64,000 nucleotides of DNA, from the NCBI GenBank assembly GCA_018436595.1, contig JAHDLC010000038.1, positions 41,253 to 105,252 of the forward strand. Reading direction: 5' to 3'. Shown in pieces: positions 50,803-61,419 of the stretch. The translations under genes and the position numbers were made by a program. The notes under the pieces are model-generated. The model saw only the letters and a program-made list of their open reading frames with translations, made no database searches and had not been told where the DNA came from. Within the stretch, counting starts at the first letter, position 1, and every line of letters begins with the position of its first letter. This DNA is from Synergistaceae bacterium (GTDB lineage Bacteria > Synergistota > Synergistia > Synergistales > Aminobacteriaceae).

Positions 50803-52332
50803 TTGGACAACATTGTCATTCTTGATTGCGGTTCCCAGTTCACCCAGCTTATCGCCCGCAGGGTCAGGGAACTGAAGGTGCACAGCGAAATCCTTCCCTG
50901 GGATGTTTCCCTCGGGGAGATTGAAAGCCGCAGGCCGAGCGGCGTCATAATCTCCGGAGGCCCCATGAGCGTCACCGACGAGGACGCCCCCGCCGTTCCG
51001 GAAGGACTGTTTTCCCTGGGGGTGCCCGTGCTGGGCGTCTGTTACGGGATGCAGCTCGTCACCAGCATGATGGGAGGCAGGGTCACATCGGGAACGGCGA
51101 GGGAGTACGGCCGTACGGAAATTTCCCTTTCCGGAGAATCCCTTCTTTTCGATGGCGTGCCGTCTTCTTTCGAGGTCTGGATGAGCCACGGTGACCACAT
51201 CGATGTCCTCGCCCCGGGCTTCCGGCTCGTCGCGAAGACCGCGAAAGGCGTTCCGGCGGCCATGGAGAATCCCGAAAAAGGCATCTGGGGACTCCAGTTC
51301 CACCCGGAAGTGGTCCACACCCGTTTCGGCACCGAAATCCTTTCCAATTTCCTCTTCCGGGTCTGCTCCTGCTCGCCTGACTGGGACCTGGGCAACTGGA
51401 TCGACATCATGGTGGAGGAGATCCGGCAGAAGACCGGCAACGACCGGGTGATCTGCGGCCTGTCGGGCGGCGTGGACTCCTCGGTGGCGGCAGTTCTCAC
51501 GGCCCGGGCCATCGGCGAACGACTGGACTGCATTTTCGTGAACAACGGTCTGCTCCGACTCGGCGAGGCCGAGGAAGTATTGGAGCAGTACAAACAGCTC
51601 AGCCTCAAGGTCCACTACGTGGACGCCTCGAAAACCTTTCTGTCCGCCCTCGCCGGAGTCACCGACCCCGAGAGGAAGCGGAAGATCATCGGCGAAACCT
51701 TCATCCGGGTCTTCGAGAAGGAAGCCGCCCGCTTCGAGGACGCCGCCTGGCTTCTCCAGGGAACCCTCTATCCCGACGTCATCGAGAGCGGCCACAAGGG
51801 AAAGAACGCCTCGGTCATCAAGAGCCACCATAACGTGGGCGGACTGCCGGATGACATGAAGCTGAAGGTTCTCGAACCCCTCCGGGACCTTTTCAAGGAC
51901 GAGGTCCGGACCACGGGACGCCTTCTCGGCGTGCCGGAGGCAATTGTCTCCAGGCAGCCCTTCCCCGGTCCCGGCCTTGCCGTTCGGTGTTTAGGCGAGA
52001 TCGACGAGACGAGGCTGGATACCCTCCGCCACGCGGACGCCATTTTCCGGGAGGAGATCGCCTCCTGGGAGGGGTACCCGTCCATCTGGCAGGCCTTCGC
52101 CGTCCTCCTCCCCGTGAAGACCGTAGGCGTCATGGGCGATTCACGGACCTACTCGGAAGTGGCCGTCCTCCGGGCGGTGGAGTCCCACGACGGGATGACC
52201 GCCGACTGGGTACGGGTACCCTACGACATTCTCGACCGCACAGCGAGGCGGATCTGCAACGAGGTGAAGGGAGTGAACCGGGTGGCCCTGGACGTGACGA
52301 GCAAGCCGCCCTCCACCATAGAGTGGGAGTAG
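50803..52332 (+). CDS. guaA: GMP synthase (glutamine-hydrolysing)
   Basis: 509 residues, full length. Start TTG at 50803 after GGGAGG. The glutamine amidotransferase half has C80 in GVCYGMQLV and the His-Glu pair in LQFHPEVVHT; the synthetase half has ICGLSGGVDSSVAAV and the C-terminal dimer domain ending TSKPPSTIEWE. It converts XMP to GMP. The next gene starts 2 bases after its stop. Confidence 0.96.
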   Translation: MDNIVILDCGSQFTQLIARRVRELKVHSEILPWDVSLGEIESRRPSGVIISGGPMSVTDEDAPAVPEGLFSLGVPVLGVCYGMQLVTSMMGGRVTSGTAREYGRTEISLSGESLLFDGVPSSFEVWMSHGDHIDVLAPGFRLVAKTAKGVPAAMENPEKGIWGLQFHPEVVHTRFGTEILSNFLFRVCSCSPDWDLGNWIDIMVEEIRQKTGNDRVICGLSGGVDSSVAAVLTARAIGERLDCIFVNNGLLRLGEAEEVLEQYKQLSLKVHYVDASKTFLSALAGVTDPERKRKIIGETFIRVFEKEAARFEDAAWLLQGTLYPDVIESGHKGKNASVIKSHHNVGGLPDDMKLKVLEPLRDLFKDEVRTTGRLLGVPEAIVSRQPFPGPGLAVRCLGEIDETRLDTLRHADAIFREEIASWEGYPSIWQAFAVLLPVKTVGVMGDSRTYSEVAVLRAVESHDGMTADWVRVPYDILDRTARRICNEVKGVNRVALDVTSKPPSTIEWE

Positions 52333-52333
52333 G

Positions 52334-53506
52334 ATGAACATGGGGGAAGGAGACATGCTGACGGAGGACGGAACGTACGGCAGGAAGGCGAGGGGCTGGT
52401 TTCTCCCGTTCCTCATCATCTTCATGGCCATGGCCTACCTTTCCTACCTGGTCTCCCTTCCTCTCCTGGCGCCCCTGGCCTGGTCGGCGCTCCTGTCGTT
52501 CATCGTCTATCCCCTTTTTTCCCGGATGAGGCCGATAATGACCTTTTCCCGATCGGGCAACGTCCCTGCGGCCATCGCCACGGGGGGGATCGTACTCCTC
52601 ATCGTTCTGCCCACAGTTTTCGCAGGGTACGTGGCGGCCAGGGAAGGGATGAAGCTCTTCGAGTCCTTTTCCGGCTGGCTCTCCAACGCTGACCTGTCCG
52701 GAGAATTTGACCTTTCCTCCCTCCTGCCCCCTTTCGCGGCGGAGAAGCTGAGGTCGTGGGGCGAAGAATACCCCATGGTGGCGAGCATGGCGGAGCAGGC
52801 CAGGGATTGGTTTGCAACCCATGCAGTGACCGTGTTCAGAAAAGTGCTGGGGAGCACCCTGACCGTAGCCTATTACCTCGCGGTGATCGTGGTGTCCTGT
52901 TTTTTCCTCATACGGGACGGGAGCCTCATCATCGGATACCTCAAGGATATCCTCCCCCTTCGCGAGGAAGAGCGGGACGCTTTTTTCCGCAGGGCGAAGG
53001 AGGTCCTTCAGGCGGTGGTCTACGGCGTCATCGTCACGGCCTTTGTTCAGGGTGTTCTCGGAGCGGCGGGCTGGTGGTATGCAGGCCTCGACAGCCCCAT
53101 GTTTTTCGGTGCCCTGATGATGCTGCTGGCCATGATCCCCTTCGTGGGAACGGCGCTTCTCTGGGGGCCGGCGGGAATATACCTCCTCTACGCGGGAAAC
53201 GTCGGGGACGGAGTCTTTCTTCTTCTCTGGGGAATTTTCGTCGTCAGCATGGCGGACAACCTCCTCCGGCCCCTTTTCATCTCCGGAGGGGGCAAGGTGC
53301 ATCTTCTTATCGTGTTCATAGGCGTTCTCGGCGGCCTTGCAGCCTGGGGATTCCTCGGGCTCTTCATGGGGCCCCTGGTGATCTGCCTCTTCGCCTTCCT
53401 TCTTGAAAGCTACAGGATCATGTGGAAGGCGTACCTTGAAGGAAAGACGAAAAACACTGGCTGCCGTCCTGATAAAACAAATCCCCTGCGGGAAGGGAAG
53501 GATTAG
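52334..53506 (+). CDS. AI-2E/PerM-family membrane permease, copy 2
   Basis: 390 residues, with the same layout and signature as the permease at 47888: VVYGVIVTAFVQGVLGAAGW, AMIPFVGTALLWGPAGIYLL, LFISGGGKVHLLIVFIGVLG and LFMGPLVICLFAFLLESY. The start 2 bases after guaA suggests translation from the same mRNA. The substrate is unknown. The two copies look like an old local duplication with gmhA, manA and guaA between them. Confidence 0.85.
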   Translation: MNMGEGDMLTEDGTYGRKARGWFLPFLIIFMAMAYLSYLVSLPLLAPLAWSALLSFIVYPLFSRMRPIMTFSRSGNVPAAIATGGIVLLIVLPTVFAGYVAAREGMKLFESFSGWLSNADLSGEFDLSSLLPPFAAEKLRSWGEEYPMVASMAEQARDWFATHAVTVFRKVLGSTLTVAYYLAVIVVSCFFLIRDGSLIIGYLKDILPLREEERDAFFRRAKEVLQAVVYGVIVTAFVQGVLGAAGWWYAGLDSPMFFGALMMLLAMIPFVGTALLWGPAGIYLLYAGNVGDGVFLLLWGIFVVSMADNLLRPLFISGGGKVHLLIVFIGVLGGLAAWGFLGLFMGPLVICLFAFLLESYRIMWKAYLEGKTKNTGCRPDKTNPLREGKD

Positions 53507-53510
53507 ATTC

Positions 53511-54146
53511 ATGCCTCTGGTGATCGCACTGTCCGGCTTCAAGAACGGAGGGAAGACCACCCTCGCTCTCGGTCTGCTCAGGGAAATCCTCTCGGCCGGG
53601 CTTTCGGCCGCTTTTGTAAAACATACGGAAAAGGACGTCCTGCCGCCGGAAGAAACGGATACGGGAAAAACTTCCGCCATGGGGATCCCTTCCCTTTATT
53701 GGGGAGGGGATGGAGCGCTCCTGGAAGCCCGGGCCGGAGAGATTTCCAGGGAAAAAATCCTGGAGTTCTTCCCCGGGAAGGACATCGTGATCGTGGAGGG
53801 AGCCAAGGGACTGCCCCTGCCCAGGATCTGGGTGGGAGATCCCTGCGGCGTGCCGCCGGATCTCAAGGGAGTGTTCGCCTTTTTTGACCGCACCGCTTCC
53901 GGCAGTGACGGAAAGAAGGTTTTCTTCCCCGGCCGGGAGAAGGATCTTGCGGCCATGATCATCGGAATGTACGAAAGAACCGGGGGGAATTCCCCGGCCA
54001 CACTGTACGTGCAGGGAAAGAAGATTCCCCTGAAAACTTTCGTGTCGGGAATGATCGCCGGCTGTCTGGCGGGACTTGTGCTTCCTTTGAAAGGTGTGAA
54101 CTCGCTGAAAGGTGGAGCGGAAATCTACCTGAAACGCCGGAAATAA
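53511..54146 (+). CDS. mobB: MobB-like molybdopterin-guanine dinucleotide synthesis GTPase
   Basis: 211 residues from the ATG at 53511 (AAGGAT site); the open frame extends upstream into the permease gene. Walker A is SGFKNGGKTTLALGL, followed by AAFVKHTEKDV, a MobB-like switch region, and IVIVEGAKGLPLPRI in the Walker B position. A C-terminal extension (about 160-211: LYVQGKKIPLKTFVSGMIAG) is absent from E. coli MobB. It aids formation of the dinucleotide form of the molybdenum cofactor, for example for formate dehydrogenase. Confidence 0.8.
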   Translation: MPLVIALSGFKNGGKTTLALGLLREILSAGLSAAFVKHTEKDVLPPEETDTGKTSAMGIPSLYWGGDGALLEARAGEISREKILEFFPGKDIVIVEGAKGLPLPRIWVGDPCGVPPDLKGVFAFFDRTASGSDGKKVFFPGREKDLAAMIIGMYERTGGNSPATLYVQGKKIPLKTFVSGMIAGCLAGLVLPLKGVNSLKGGAEIYLKRRK

Positions 54147-54168
54147 GCCGTTTTTTGGCAATCAACGC

Positions 54169-54197
54169 TTGTTTTTTGTATTTTTACTCCCTATAAT
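54169..54197 (+). promoter_or_regulatory. Promoter of hppA
   Basis: TTGTTT (54169-54174), 17 bases, perfect TATAAT (54192-54197), in an AT-rich stretch 70 bases before the start codon. Confidence 0.75.
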
Positions 54198-54271
54198 TGC
54201 TCTCGCACCGGGCTTTTTCTTTTTTCGGGAGTTGTGGACGCTGGTCCCATCAAAACGAGGAGGTAGTGGAA

Positions 54272-56233
54272 ATGGACTTTTTACTGTTGTTGATCGTCGG
54301 CATCACCGGAATCGCCGCACTTGCGTTCGCTTTCATATCCTATGTGCGCATCGATATGTTCAGGGTTGAAAACGAAAGGGTTTCGGAGCTTTCGAACATC
54401 ATTCACAGGGGGGCCATGGCTTTCCTGTACAGGGAATATAAATGGCTTCTTCCCTTCCTTGTCATCGTCGGCGTGCTCCTCTGGGTCCAGATCGGCGGAC
54501 CGGCCGGCTTTTCCTTCATCATCGGGGGACTCTGCAGCGCAGCGGCCGGATACGCGGGCATGGTGGTCGCCACCAAGGCCAACGGCAAGACGGCCTTCGC
54601 CGCCACCAGGGGCATGAACGACGCCCTCACCATGGCTTTCAAGGGCGGCAGCGTCATGGGCATGTCCGTAGTCGGCATCGGTGTCCTGGGCATCCTTTTC
54701 TGCTACGCTCTCTTTGAAGATCCGACCCTCATCACCAGCTTCGGCATGGGGGCCAGCTCCATCGCCCTCTTCGCCCGCGTGGGCGGCGGCATCTACACGA
54801 AGGCTGCCGACGTCGGAGCCGACCTGGTGGGGAAGGTTGAAGCCGGCATCCCCGAGGACGACCCCAGAAACCCCGCAGTCATCGCCGACAACGTGGGCGA
54901 CAACGTGGGCGACATTGCCGGCATGGGTGCCGACCTGTTCGAGTCCTACGTGAACTCCATCATCGCCGCCATGGCCATCGGACTTGCGGCCTTCGGATCG
55001 AAAGGTGTCGTTTATCCCCTCGTTCTGGGCGGCGTGGGCATTCTTGCCGCCATCGCCGGAACCACTTTCGTGAAGGTGAAGGACGGCGGAAACGCCGCTG
55101 CCGCCCTCCGTATGGGAACCTTCGTCACCGGCGGCATCATGATTGCCGGCGCTTTCCTCGTCACCCTCGCCATGTTCAGGGAATTCGGCCTCTTCCTGTC
55201 CGTTCTCTCCGGTGTGGGTGTGGGCGTGCTCATCGGTTTCGTTACTGAAATCTACACCTCCGGCGACTACTCTTCTGTCAAGCACATCGCCGAATCCTCC
55301 AAGACCGGCCCGGCCACGGTCATTCTCTCCGGAATGGCCGTCGGCATGAAATCCACGGTGATCCCGGTGGTTCTCATCTGCGCCGCCACCCTCGTCAGCT
55401 ACTATTTCAGCGGCCTGTACGGCATCGCCTGCGCCGCCGTGGGCATGCTTTCCATCACTGGAATGGCCCTGAGCGTTGACGCCTACGGTCCCATTGCCGA
55501 CAACGCCGGCGGCATCGCCGAGATGAGCCATCTTCCCAAGGAAGTACGCAAGATCACTGACAAGCTCGACGCCATCGGAAACACCACCGCCGCCATGGGC
55601 AAGGGACTCGCCATCGGTTCGGCCGCCCTCACCGCCCTGGCCCTGTTCGCAGCATACGCCCATTCCGTAAAGCTCGCCGCCATCGACCTCAACGATCCCA
55701 AGGTCATGGTGGGCCTCTTCCTCGGCGGGATGCTTCCCTTCCTCTTCAGCTCCATGTCAATCCAGGCGGTGGGCCGTGCGGCGGAAGCCATGATCGACGA
55801 AGTGCGCCGCCAGTTCAAGGAAATTCCCGGAATCATGGAAGGCACAGGGCAGCCCGAATACGAGAAGTGCGTGGACATCTCCACCGCCGCTGCCCTGAAG
55901 GAAATGATCATCCCCGGCCTTCTCGCGGTCCTTTCTCCCGTGGTTGTGGGCTTCACCCTCGGCGCCCAGGCCCTCGGCGGGCTTCTCGGCGGCTCCATCG
56001 TCACCGGCGTGATGCTGGCCATCTTCATGTCCAACTCCGGCGGTGCATGGGACAACGCCAAGAAATACATCGAAGAGGGCAACTTCGGCGGCAAGGGAAC
56101 GCCCGAGCATGCCGCCGCCGTGGTCGGCGATACGGTGGGCGACCCCTTCAAGGATACCGCCGGGCCCAGCCTCAATATTCTCATCAAGCTCATGTCCGTG
56201 GTGGCTCTCGTCCTCGCGCCCCTGTTCGTGTAA
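54272..56233 (+). CDS. hppA: Membrane ion-translocating pyrophosphatase
   Basis: 653 residues from the ATG at 54272 after GAGGAGG, with about 15-16 membrane segments. Catalytic motifs: [18 protein letters not shown] followed by [20 protein letters not shown], and [18 protein letters not shown] near the end. The segment [10 protein letters not shown] has Ala where K+-independent enzymes have Lys, so this is the K+-dependent type; both H+ and Na+ pumps occur in it. It couples pyrophosphate hydrolysis to ion export across the inner membrane. It has its own promoter and terminator. Confidence 0.95.
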   Translation: MDFLLLLIVGITGIAALAFAFISYVRIDMFRVENERVSELSNIIHRGAMAFLYREYKWLLPFLVIVGVLLWVQIGGPAGFSFIIGGLCSAAAGYAGMVVATKANGKTAFAATRGMNDALTMAFKGGSVMGMSVVGIGVLGILFCYALFEDPTLITSFGMGASSIALFARVGGGIYTKAADVGADLVGKVEAGIPEDDPRNPAVIADNVGDNVGDIAGMGADLFESYVNSIIAAMAIGLAAFGSKGVVYPLVLGGVGILAAIAGTTFVKVKDGGNAAAALRMGTFVTGGIMIAGAFLVTLAMFREFGLFLSVLSGVGVGVLIGFVTEIYTSGDYSSVKHIAESSKTGPATVILSGMAVGMKSTVIPVVLICAATLVSYYFSGLYGIACAAVGMLSITGMALSVDAYGPIADNAGGIAEMSHLPKEVRKITDKLDAIGNTTAAMGKGLAIGSAALTALALFAAYAHSVKLAAIDLNDPKVMVGLFLGGMLPFLFSSMSIQAVGRAAEAMIDEVRRQFKEIPGIMEGTGQPEYEKCVDISTAAALKEMIIPGLLAVLSPVVVGFTLGAQALGGLLGGSIVTGVMLAIFMSNSGGAWDNAKKYIEEGNFGGKGTPEHAAAVVGDTVGDPFKDTAGPSLNILIKLMSVVALVLAPLFV

Positions 56234-56256
56234 GGGTAAAAGAAGAGTACAATACT

Positions 56257-56290
56257 GGGGGGAAGGGAAACCTTCCCCCCGAATTTTTTT
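56257..56290 (+). terminator. Terminator of hppA
   Basis: A 10-bp GC-rich stem (56257-56266 with 56271-56280), GAAA loop, then a run of seven T at 56284-56290. Confidence 0.9.
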
Positions 56291-56311
56291 GTGTGGTGAG
56301 GAGGACCAGGG

Positions 56312-58054
56312 GTGCAGCAGTCCGATGACGTCAGGCGCATCAAGGAACGGCTCGATATCGTGGAAGTGATCGGTGACCATGTCCGCCTGAAGAAAGCAGG
56401 GGCGAACTTTATCGGCCTGTGTCCCTTCCACGAGGAGAAGACCCCGTCCTTCACGGTATCCCCTTCCCGGCAGACCTTTCACTGCTTCGGCTGCGGCCAG
56501 GGAGGCGATATCTTCACGTTCGTCATGGAGAAGGAGAGCCTTGGTTTCAGGGAGGCCCTGGAAGTCCTCGCCGCACGGGCCGGAGTGACCCTTTCCGCCT
56601 CCAGGGGCGGAGAGAAGCGGGACCGCAGCCTGTCGGACATCATGGAGATGGCCTGCTCCCATTACCGGAACCTGCTCCGGGGACCGGAAGGGGAAGCCGC
56701 CCGGGCCTACCTCGGGAGGAGGAACCTGCTCCCCGAAACCTGGGAGCGGTTTGAGCTCGGCTGGGCTCCTTCATCGTGGGATTCCCTCTGGAACAGTCTT
56801 TTCAGGCAGGGAGTGCCACCGAAGGAGGCCCTGGACGCCGGGCTCGTCCTGGAAGGGAAGGGGGGGCTTTACGACCGCTTCAGGGGCAGGGTGATCTTCC
56901 CGGTGAGGGACATTGCGGGTAGGCTTCTCGCCTTCGGGGGAAGGCTCATCGACGGCGAAGGGGCCAAGTACATCAACAGCCCGGAAGGAGCGCTCTACAG
57001 CAAGAGAAAGAACCTCTACCTCCTCCACAGGGCGAAGGAAGCGGCCCGGGCCACGGGAAGGCTGATCCTCGTGGAAGGCTACATGGACGCCATCCGGCTC
57101 CACCTGGGAGGATTCGAGGAGACCGCCGCGTCCCTGGGAACGGCCCTCACCGAAGAGCAGGCGGCACTCATTCGGCGCCTGGCGGACCGGTGCTGCATCT
57201 GCTACGATTCCGATCTCGCGGGGCAGGAGGCGGCCATGAGGGGAATGTACGTGCTCCAGAAAGCGGGGCTGGACGTCAGGGTCGTGGAACTTCCCAGGGG
57301 AAAGGACCCCGACGATCTCCTCTCCCTTCCCGAGGGCAGGGAGCTTTTCGAGAAGGCCCTGGCCTCGGCCAGGCCGCTGATTCTCCATCATGTCTTCCTC
57401 CGGGGCGAGATGCTCAGGTCTCCCGACAAGCGCCGCAAGGCCGCCGACGAGATTCTATCGGGCCTGGGCAGCCTGTCCCCTGTGGACGTGGCCCCCTACC
57501 TGCCCAGGGTTGCCGCCTCCATGGGCATCTTTCCCCACGAACTGAGCGCTTTGCTGGAAGAATACCGGAAGCGGGGGGGAAGCCGGGAACATTCCGCTGC
57601 GGACACGGAACGACCCGTCGCCCCGAGGAGGGAGGACGAAGGTGACGAAGTGGAGGCCGCCGTGTGTGCCCTGCTGTGGAAGGATGACCATATCCGCAGG
57701 ACCGCGGACGAAATACAGGTTCTTTCCCTTGTCGAGGACGAGCGTATCCAGACGGTGGCGGCAGCCCTTCTTTCCGCCCCGTCCAGGGAGGATGTGGAAG
57801 CCCGCTGGCATTCCCTCGGGGAGACATTCCCCCTCCGGGCCATCGCCCGCGGAGGAGACTGGTGCGAGGGGCTCGGTGACGCACGGGCGGCCTGGGATGT
57901 TGTCCTGGACATTCTCGGCAAAAGGAAAGCCCGGCGGGAATATGAACGTATCAGGGAAAAACTTTCCCGGGGTGAGGCGGACAGGGAAGATCTCCTGCGG
58001 TTCCAGGAGGTTGCCCGGTTGCTCAAGAGCAGCCCTGCGGAAAAGGAAAAATGA
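56312..58054 (+). CDS. dnaG: DNA primase
   Basis: 580 residues from a GTG after GAGGAGG. The N-terminal zinc finger has [11 protein letters not shown] and, 20 residues after the first Cys, CFGCGQGGD. The polymerase core has [56 protein letters not shown] and [12 protein letters not shown]. The C-terminal helicase-binding part is present. It makes RNA primers for replication. The rpoD gene that often follows dnaG is not here; an S4 protein gene and eno follow instead. Confidence 0.96.
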   Translation: MQQSDDVRRIKERLDIVEVIGDHVRLKKAGANFIGLCPFHEEKTPSFTVSPSRQTFHCFGCGQGGDIFTFVMEKESLGFREALEVLAARAGVTLSASRGGEKRDRSLSDIMEMACSHYRNLLRGPEGEAARAYLGRRNLLPETWERFELGWAPSSWDSLWNSLFRQGVPPKEALDAGLVLEGKGGLYDRFRGRVIFPVRDIAGRLLAFGGRLIDGEGAKYINSPEGALYSKRKNLYLLHRAKEAARATGRLILVEGYMDAIRLHLGGFEETAASLGTALTEEQAALIRRLADRCCICYDSDLAGQEAAMRGMYVLQKAGLDVRVVELPRGKDPDDLLSLPEGRELFEKALASARPLILHHVFLRGEMLRSPDKRRKAADEILSGLGSLSPVDVAPYLPRVAASMGIFPHELSALLEEYRKRGGSREHSAADTERPVAPRREDEGDEVEAAVCALLWKDDHIRRTADEIQVLSLVEDERIQTVAAALLSAPSREDVEARWHSLGETFPLRAIARGGDWCEGLGDARAAWDVVLDILGKRKARREYERIREKLSRGEADREDLLRFQEVARLLKSSPAEKEK

Positions 58055-58067
58055 CTTTGTGAAAGAA

Positions 58068-58097
58068 TTGAAAAATACGGACCAGGTTTGATATACT
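58068..58097 (+). promoter_or_regulatory. Promoter of the S4-protein/enolase genes
   Basis: TTGAAA (58068-58073), 18 bases, TATACT (58092-58097), 35 bases before the S4 protein start. Confidence 0.65.
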
Positions 58098-58131
58098 TTT
58101 CGATGGCTTTACTACCGGAGGAAAAAGAATC

Positions 58132-58410
58132 ATGAGACTGGACAAATATCTGAAACTCGCCCGCCTCGTCAAGAGGCGCACCGTGGCGCAGGAAATGGTC
58201 ACCCTCGGAGCCGTGAGGATCAACGGAAGGCAGTGCAAGCCCGCTGCCGAGATCCGGACGGGGGATGTCCTCGACATAGCCTACCCCTCGAGAATCCTGA
58301 CAGTGGAAATCCTCTGTGATGACGAAAACGTGCTCAAGCGGGGCGCTCCCGGAGGAGCCTACGGCGTCCGGGAGGAACGGCGGGCGGATCCGGCGGAAAA
58401 ACCGTGGTAG
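58132..58410 (+). CDS. S4-domain RNA-binding protein (RqcP/YabO-like)
   Basis: 92 residues with one S4 fold: MRLDKYLKLARLVKRRTVAQ, GAVRINGRQCKPAAEIRTGD and VLDIAYPSRILTVEIL. This matches the small stand-alone S4 proteins such as RqcP, which bind stalled 50S subunits during ribosome quality control. The C-terminal tail (about 70-92) is charged and variable. A strong ribosome binding site (GGAGG) is present. Confidence 0.85.
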   Translation: MRLDKYLKLARLVKRRTVAQEMVTLGAVRINGRQCKPAAEIRTGDVLDIAYPSRILTVEILCDDENVLKRGAPGGAYGVREERRADPAEKPW

Positions 58411-59778
<1,368 letters not shown>

Positions 59779-59798
59779 CATCACAAGGAGGACACACG

Positions 59799-60179
59799 AT
59801 GAAGAAGATAATTTCCACCACGGCGGCCCCGGCGGCCGTCGGACCTTACAGCCAGGCCGTTCGGGCAGGGAATTTCCTTTTCTGCTCGGGACAGATTCCC
59901 ATCGATCCTGCCACGGGGAATTTCGTCGAGGGCGGAGTGGAGCAGCAGGCGGAGCAGGTTCTGAAGAACGTCAGGGCGGTTCTCGAAGGGGCGGGCTACT
60001 CCCTTTCCGACGTGATCAAGGCCACCGTTTTCGCTGTGAGCATGGGCGATTTCGCCGTTGTCAACGGAGTGTACGCGCGGTACTTCGACAAGGAGCCGCC
60101 TGCGAGATCCTTCGTGGAAGTAAGCGCCCTCCCCAAGGGCGCCCTCGTGGAAATCGAAGTCGTCGCCTGGAAAGAATAG
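59799..60179 (+). CDS. ridA: RidA-family enamine/imine deaminase
   Basis: 126 residues. Markers: APAAVGPYSQAVRAGNFLFC, SGQIPIDPATGNFVEGG, and PPARSFVEVSALPKGALVEI, where the Arg binds the substrate carboxylate. RidA hydrolyses reactive 2-aminoacrylate and similar imines made by PLP enzymes such as threonine dehydratase. AAGGAGG precedes the ATG. Confidence 0.95.
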   Translation: MKKIISTTAAPAAVGPYSQAVRAGNFLFCSGQIPIDPATGNFVEGGVEQQAEQVLKNVRAVLEGAGYSLSDVIKATVFAVSMGDFAVVNGVYARYFDKEPPARSFVEVSALPKGALVEIEVVAWKE

Positions 60180-60184
60180 CTCCC

Positions 60185-60208
60185 GGGGCGGAGACGTTTC
60201 TCCGCCCC
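60185..60208 (+). terminator. Hairpin between ridA and rex
   Basis: A 10-bp stem GGGGCGGAGA with TCTCCGCCCC and a 4-base loop just after the ridA stop. Only two T follow, so it is a weak or partial terminator. Confidence 0.5.
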
Positions 60209-60234
60209 TTCACTCCACTGGAGGAAGTGCGGAA

Positions 60235-60861
60235 ATGAAGATTGCTGAACCCACCGTTGAACGGCTTGTACAGTACCACCGCCTGCTGGAGCAGCTCGTC
60301 GCCGAAGGCCAGAAAGTGGTTTCCTCCCAGGAAATGGGGGAGATGCTTTCTTTCAAGGCCAGCCAGGTGAGAAAAGATCTTTCCTATTTCGGGGAGATCG
60401 GCAAGAGAGGCGTCGGATACCACGTGGACCGTCTCCATAAGCATATAAGCCGAATACTGGCTTCGCCGAGGAAATGGTCCATCGGGCTCGTCGGAGTGGG
60501 AAAGCTCGGAGAAGCGCTGCTGGGATACAAGGCGTTCCAGAGCGAGAAATTCCGCATCGAAGCTCTGTTCGACGTGGACACGGACAAAATCGGCAAGGAC
60601 ATACAGGGCATTCCGTGCTATTCCTCGGATGCCATTTCGGAGGTTGTCCGGGAAAAAAAGATCGAAGTGATCATCATCACCGTTCCGGGGACTGCGGCGC
60701 AGCATGTGGCCGACAAGGCCCTCCAGGCGGGAACTGTCAAGGGAATTCTCAACTTCGCCCCGGTGTCCCTTTCCGTTCCGGGAGATGTGCTTCTCGCCGC
60801 CGTCGATATATCCGTTGAACTCGAGAAACTGCTTTTCTTTCTCAAGCACAAAGACGAGTAG
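60235..60861 (+). CDS. rex: Redox-sensing transcriptional repressor Rex
   Basis: 208 residues. The N-terminal winged helix (PTVERLVQYHRLLEQL, SFKASQVRKDLSYFGEIGKR) and the NAD(H)-binding Rossmann domain (IGLVGVGKLGEALLGY, ALFDVDTDKIG, ILNFAPVSLSVP) match Rex. It represses fermentation and anaerobic-respiration genes until NADH rises. Its targets in this window were not identified. Confidence 0.95.
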   Translation: MKIAEPTVERLVQYHRLLEQLVAEGQKVVSSQEMGEMLSFKASQVRKDLSYFGEIGKRGVGYHVDRLHKHISRILASPRKWSIGLVGVGKLGEALLGYKAFQSEKFRIEALFDVDTDKIGKDIQGIPCYSSDAISEVVREKKIEVIIITVPGTAAQHVADKALQAGTVKGILNFAPVSLSVPGDVLLAAVDISVELEKLLFFLKHKDE

Positions 60862-60929
60862 TATTTGATAGAATATCATGGTCCCGGTCGGGGCCTTCGA
60901 ACCAAATTTCTTTGAGGAGGCGTTTGTTT

Positions 60930-61301
60930 ATGGAACAGCAGTGCGGACAGGCAGCAGGAGGAGCTGGAGGACAGGGCAGTCTTATGGGAATGCTTTTCCC
61001 TCTCGCGATATTTGTCGTTATCTTCTATTTCTTCATCATCAGGCCCCAGAAGAAGCGGCAGAAAGCCCAGGACCAGCTTCTGGCGTCCCTCACCAGGGGC
61101 GACCAGATCGTCACCATCGGCGGATTTTTCGCCACCATAAGGGAAGTCAAGGATGACAGCATCGTCGTGGAGATCGCCGACGGAGTCAAGGTCCGGATAC
61201 TGAAATCCGCAGTGGCCACCAAGCGCGCCGCGGCCGCCCCCCAGCAGAAGGAATCCGCCCCCAGGGACGAATCCGGTACTGCCGAAGAGGAAAAGAACTG
61301 A
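60930..61301 (+). CDS. yajC: Sec translocon accessory protein YajC
   Basis: 123 residues from the ATG at 60930 after GAGGAGG. One membrane segment (MLFPLAIFVVIFYFFIIRPQ) followed at once by the basic KKRQKAQDQLLASL and the YajC domain GDQIVTIGGFFATIREVKDD. The tail is charged and low-complexity. It belongs to the SecDF-YajC complex, whose other genes follow. Confidence 0.93.
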   Translation: MEQQCGQAAGGAGGQGSLMGMLFPLAIFVVIFYFFIIRPQKKRQKAQDQLLASLTRGDQIVTIGGFFATIREVKDDSIVVEIADGVKVRILKSAVATKRAAAAPQQKESAPRDESGTAEEEKN

Positions 61302-61419
61302 CCTTTTCCCAGGTGAACAACGACACCGGTGCGGAGAGGGTCGCCTTCCGGCGGCCGCTCCGCTTTTTCCGGTCTTTTGATATGTACTAATTTCGCGGAG
61401 TGTCCAGGAGGGAAGAATA

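Noticed and set aside
54281..55663. 460-codon frame antisense to hppA
   Set aside because: Same codon-bias effect as at groEL; low-complexity Gly/Asp/His sequence.
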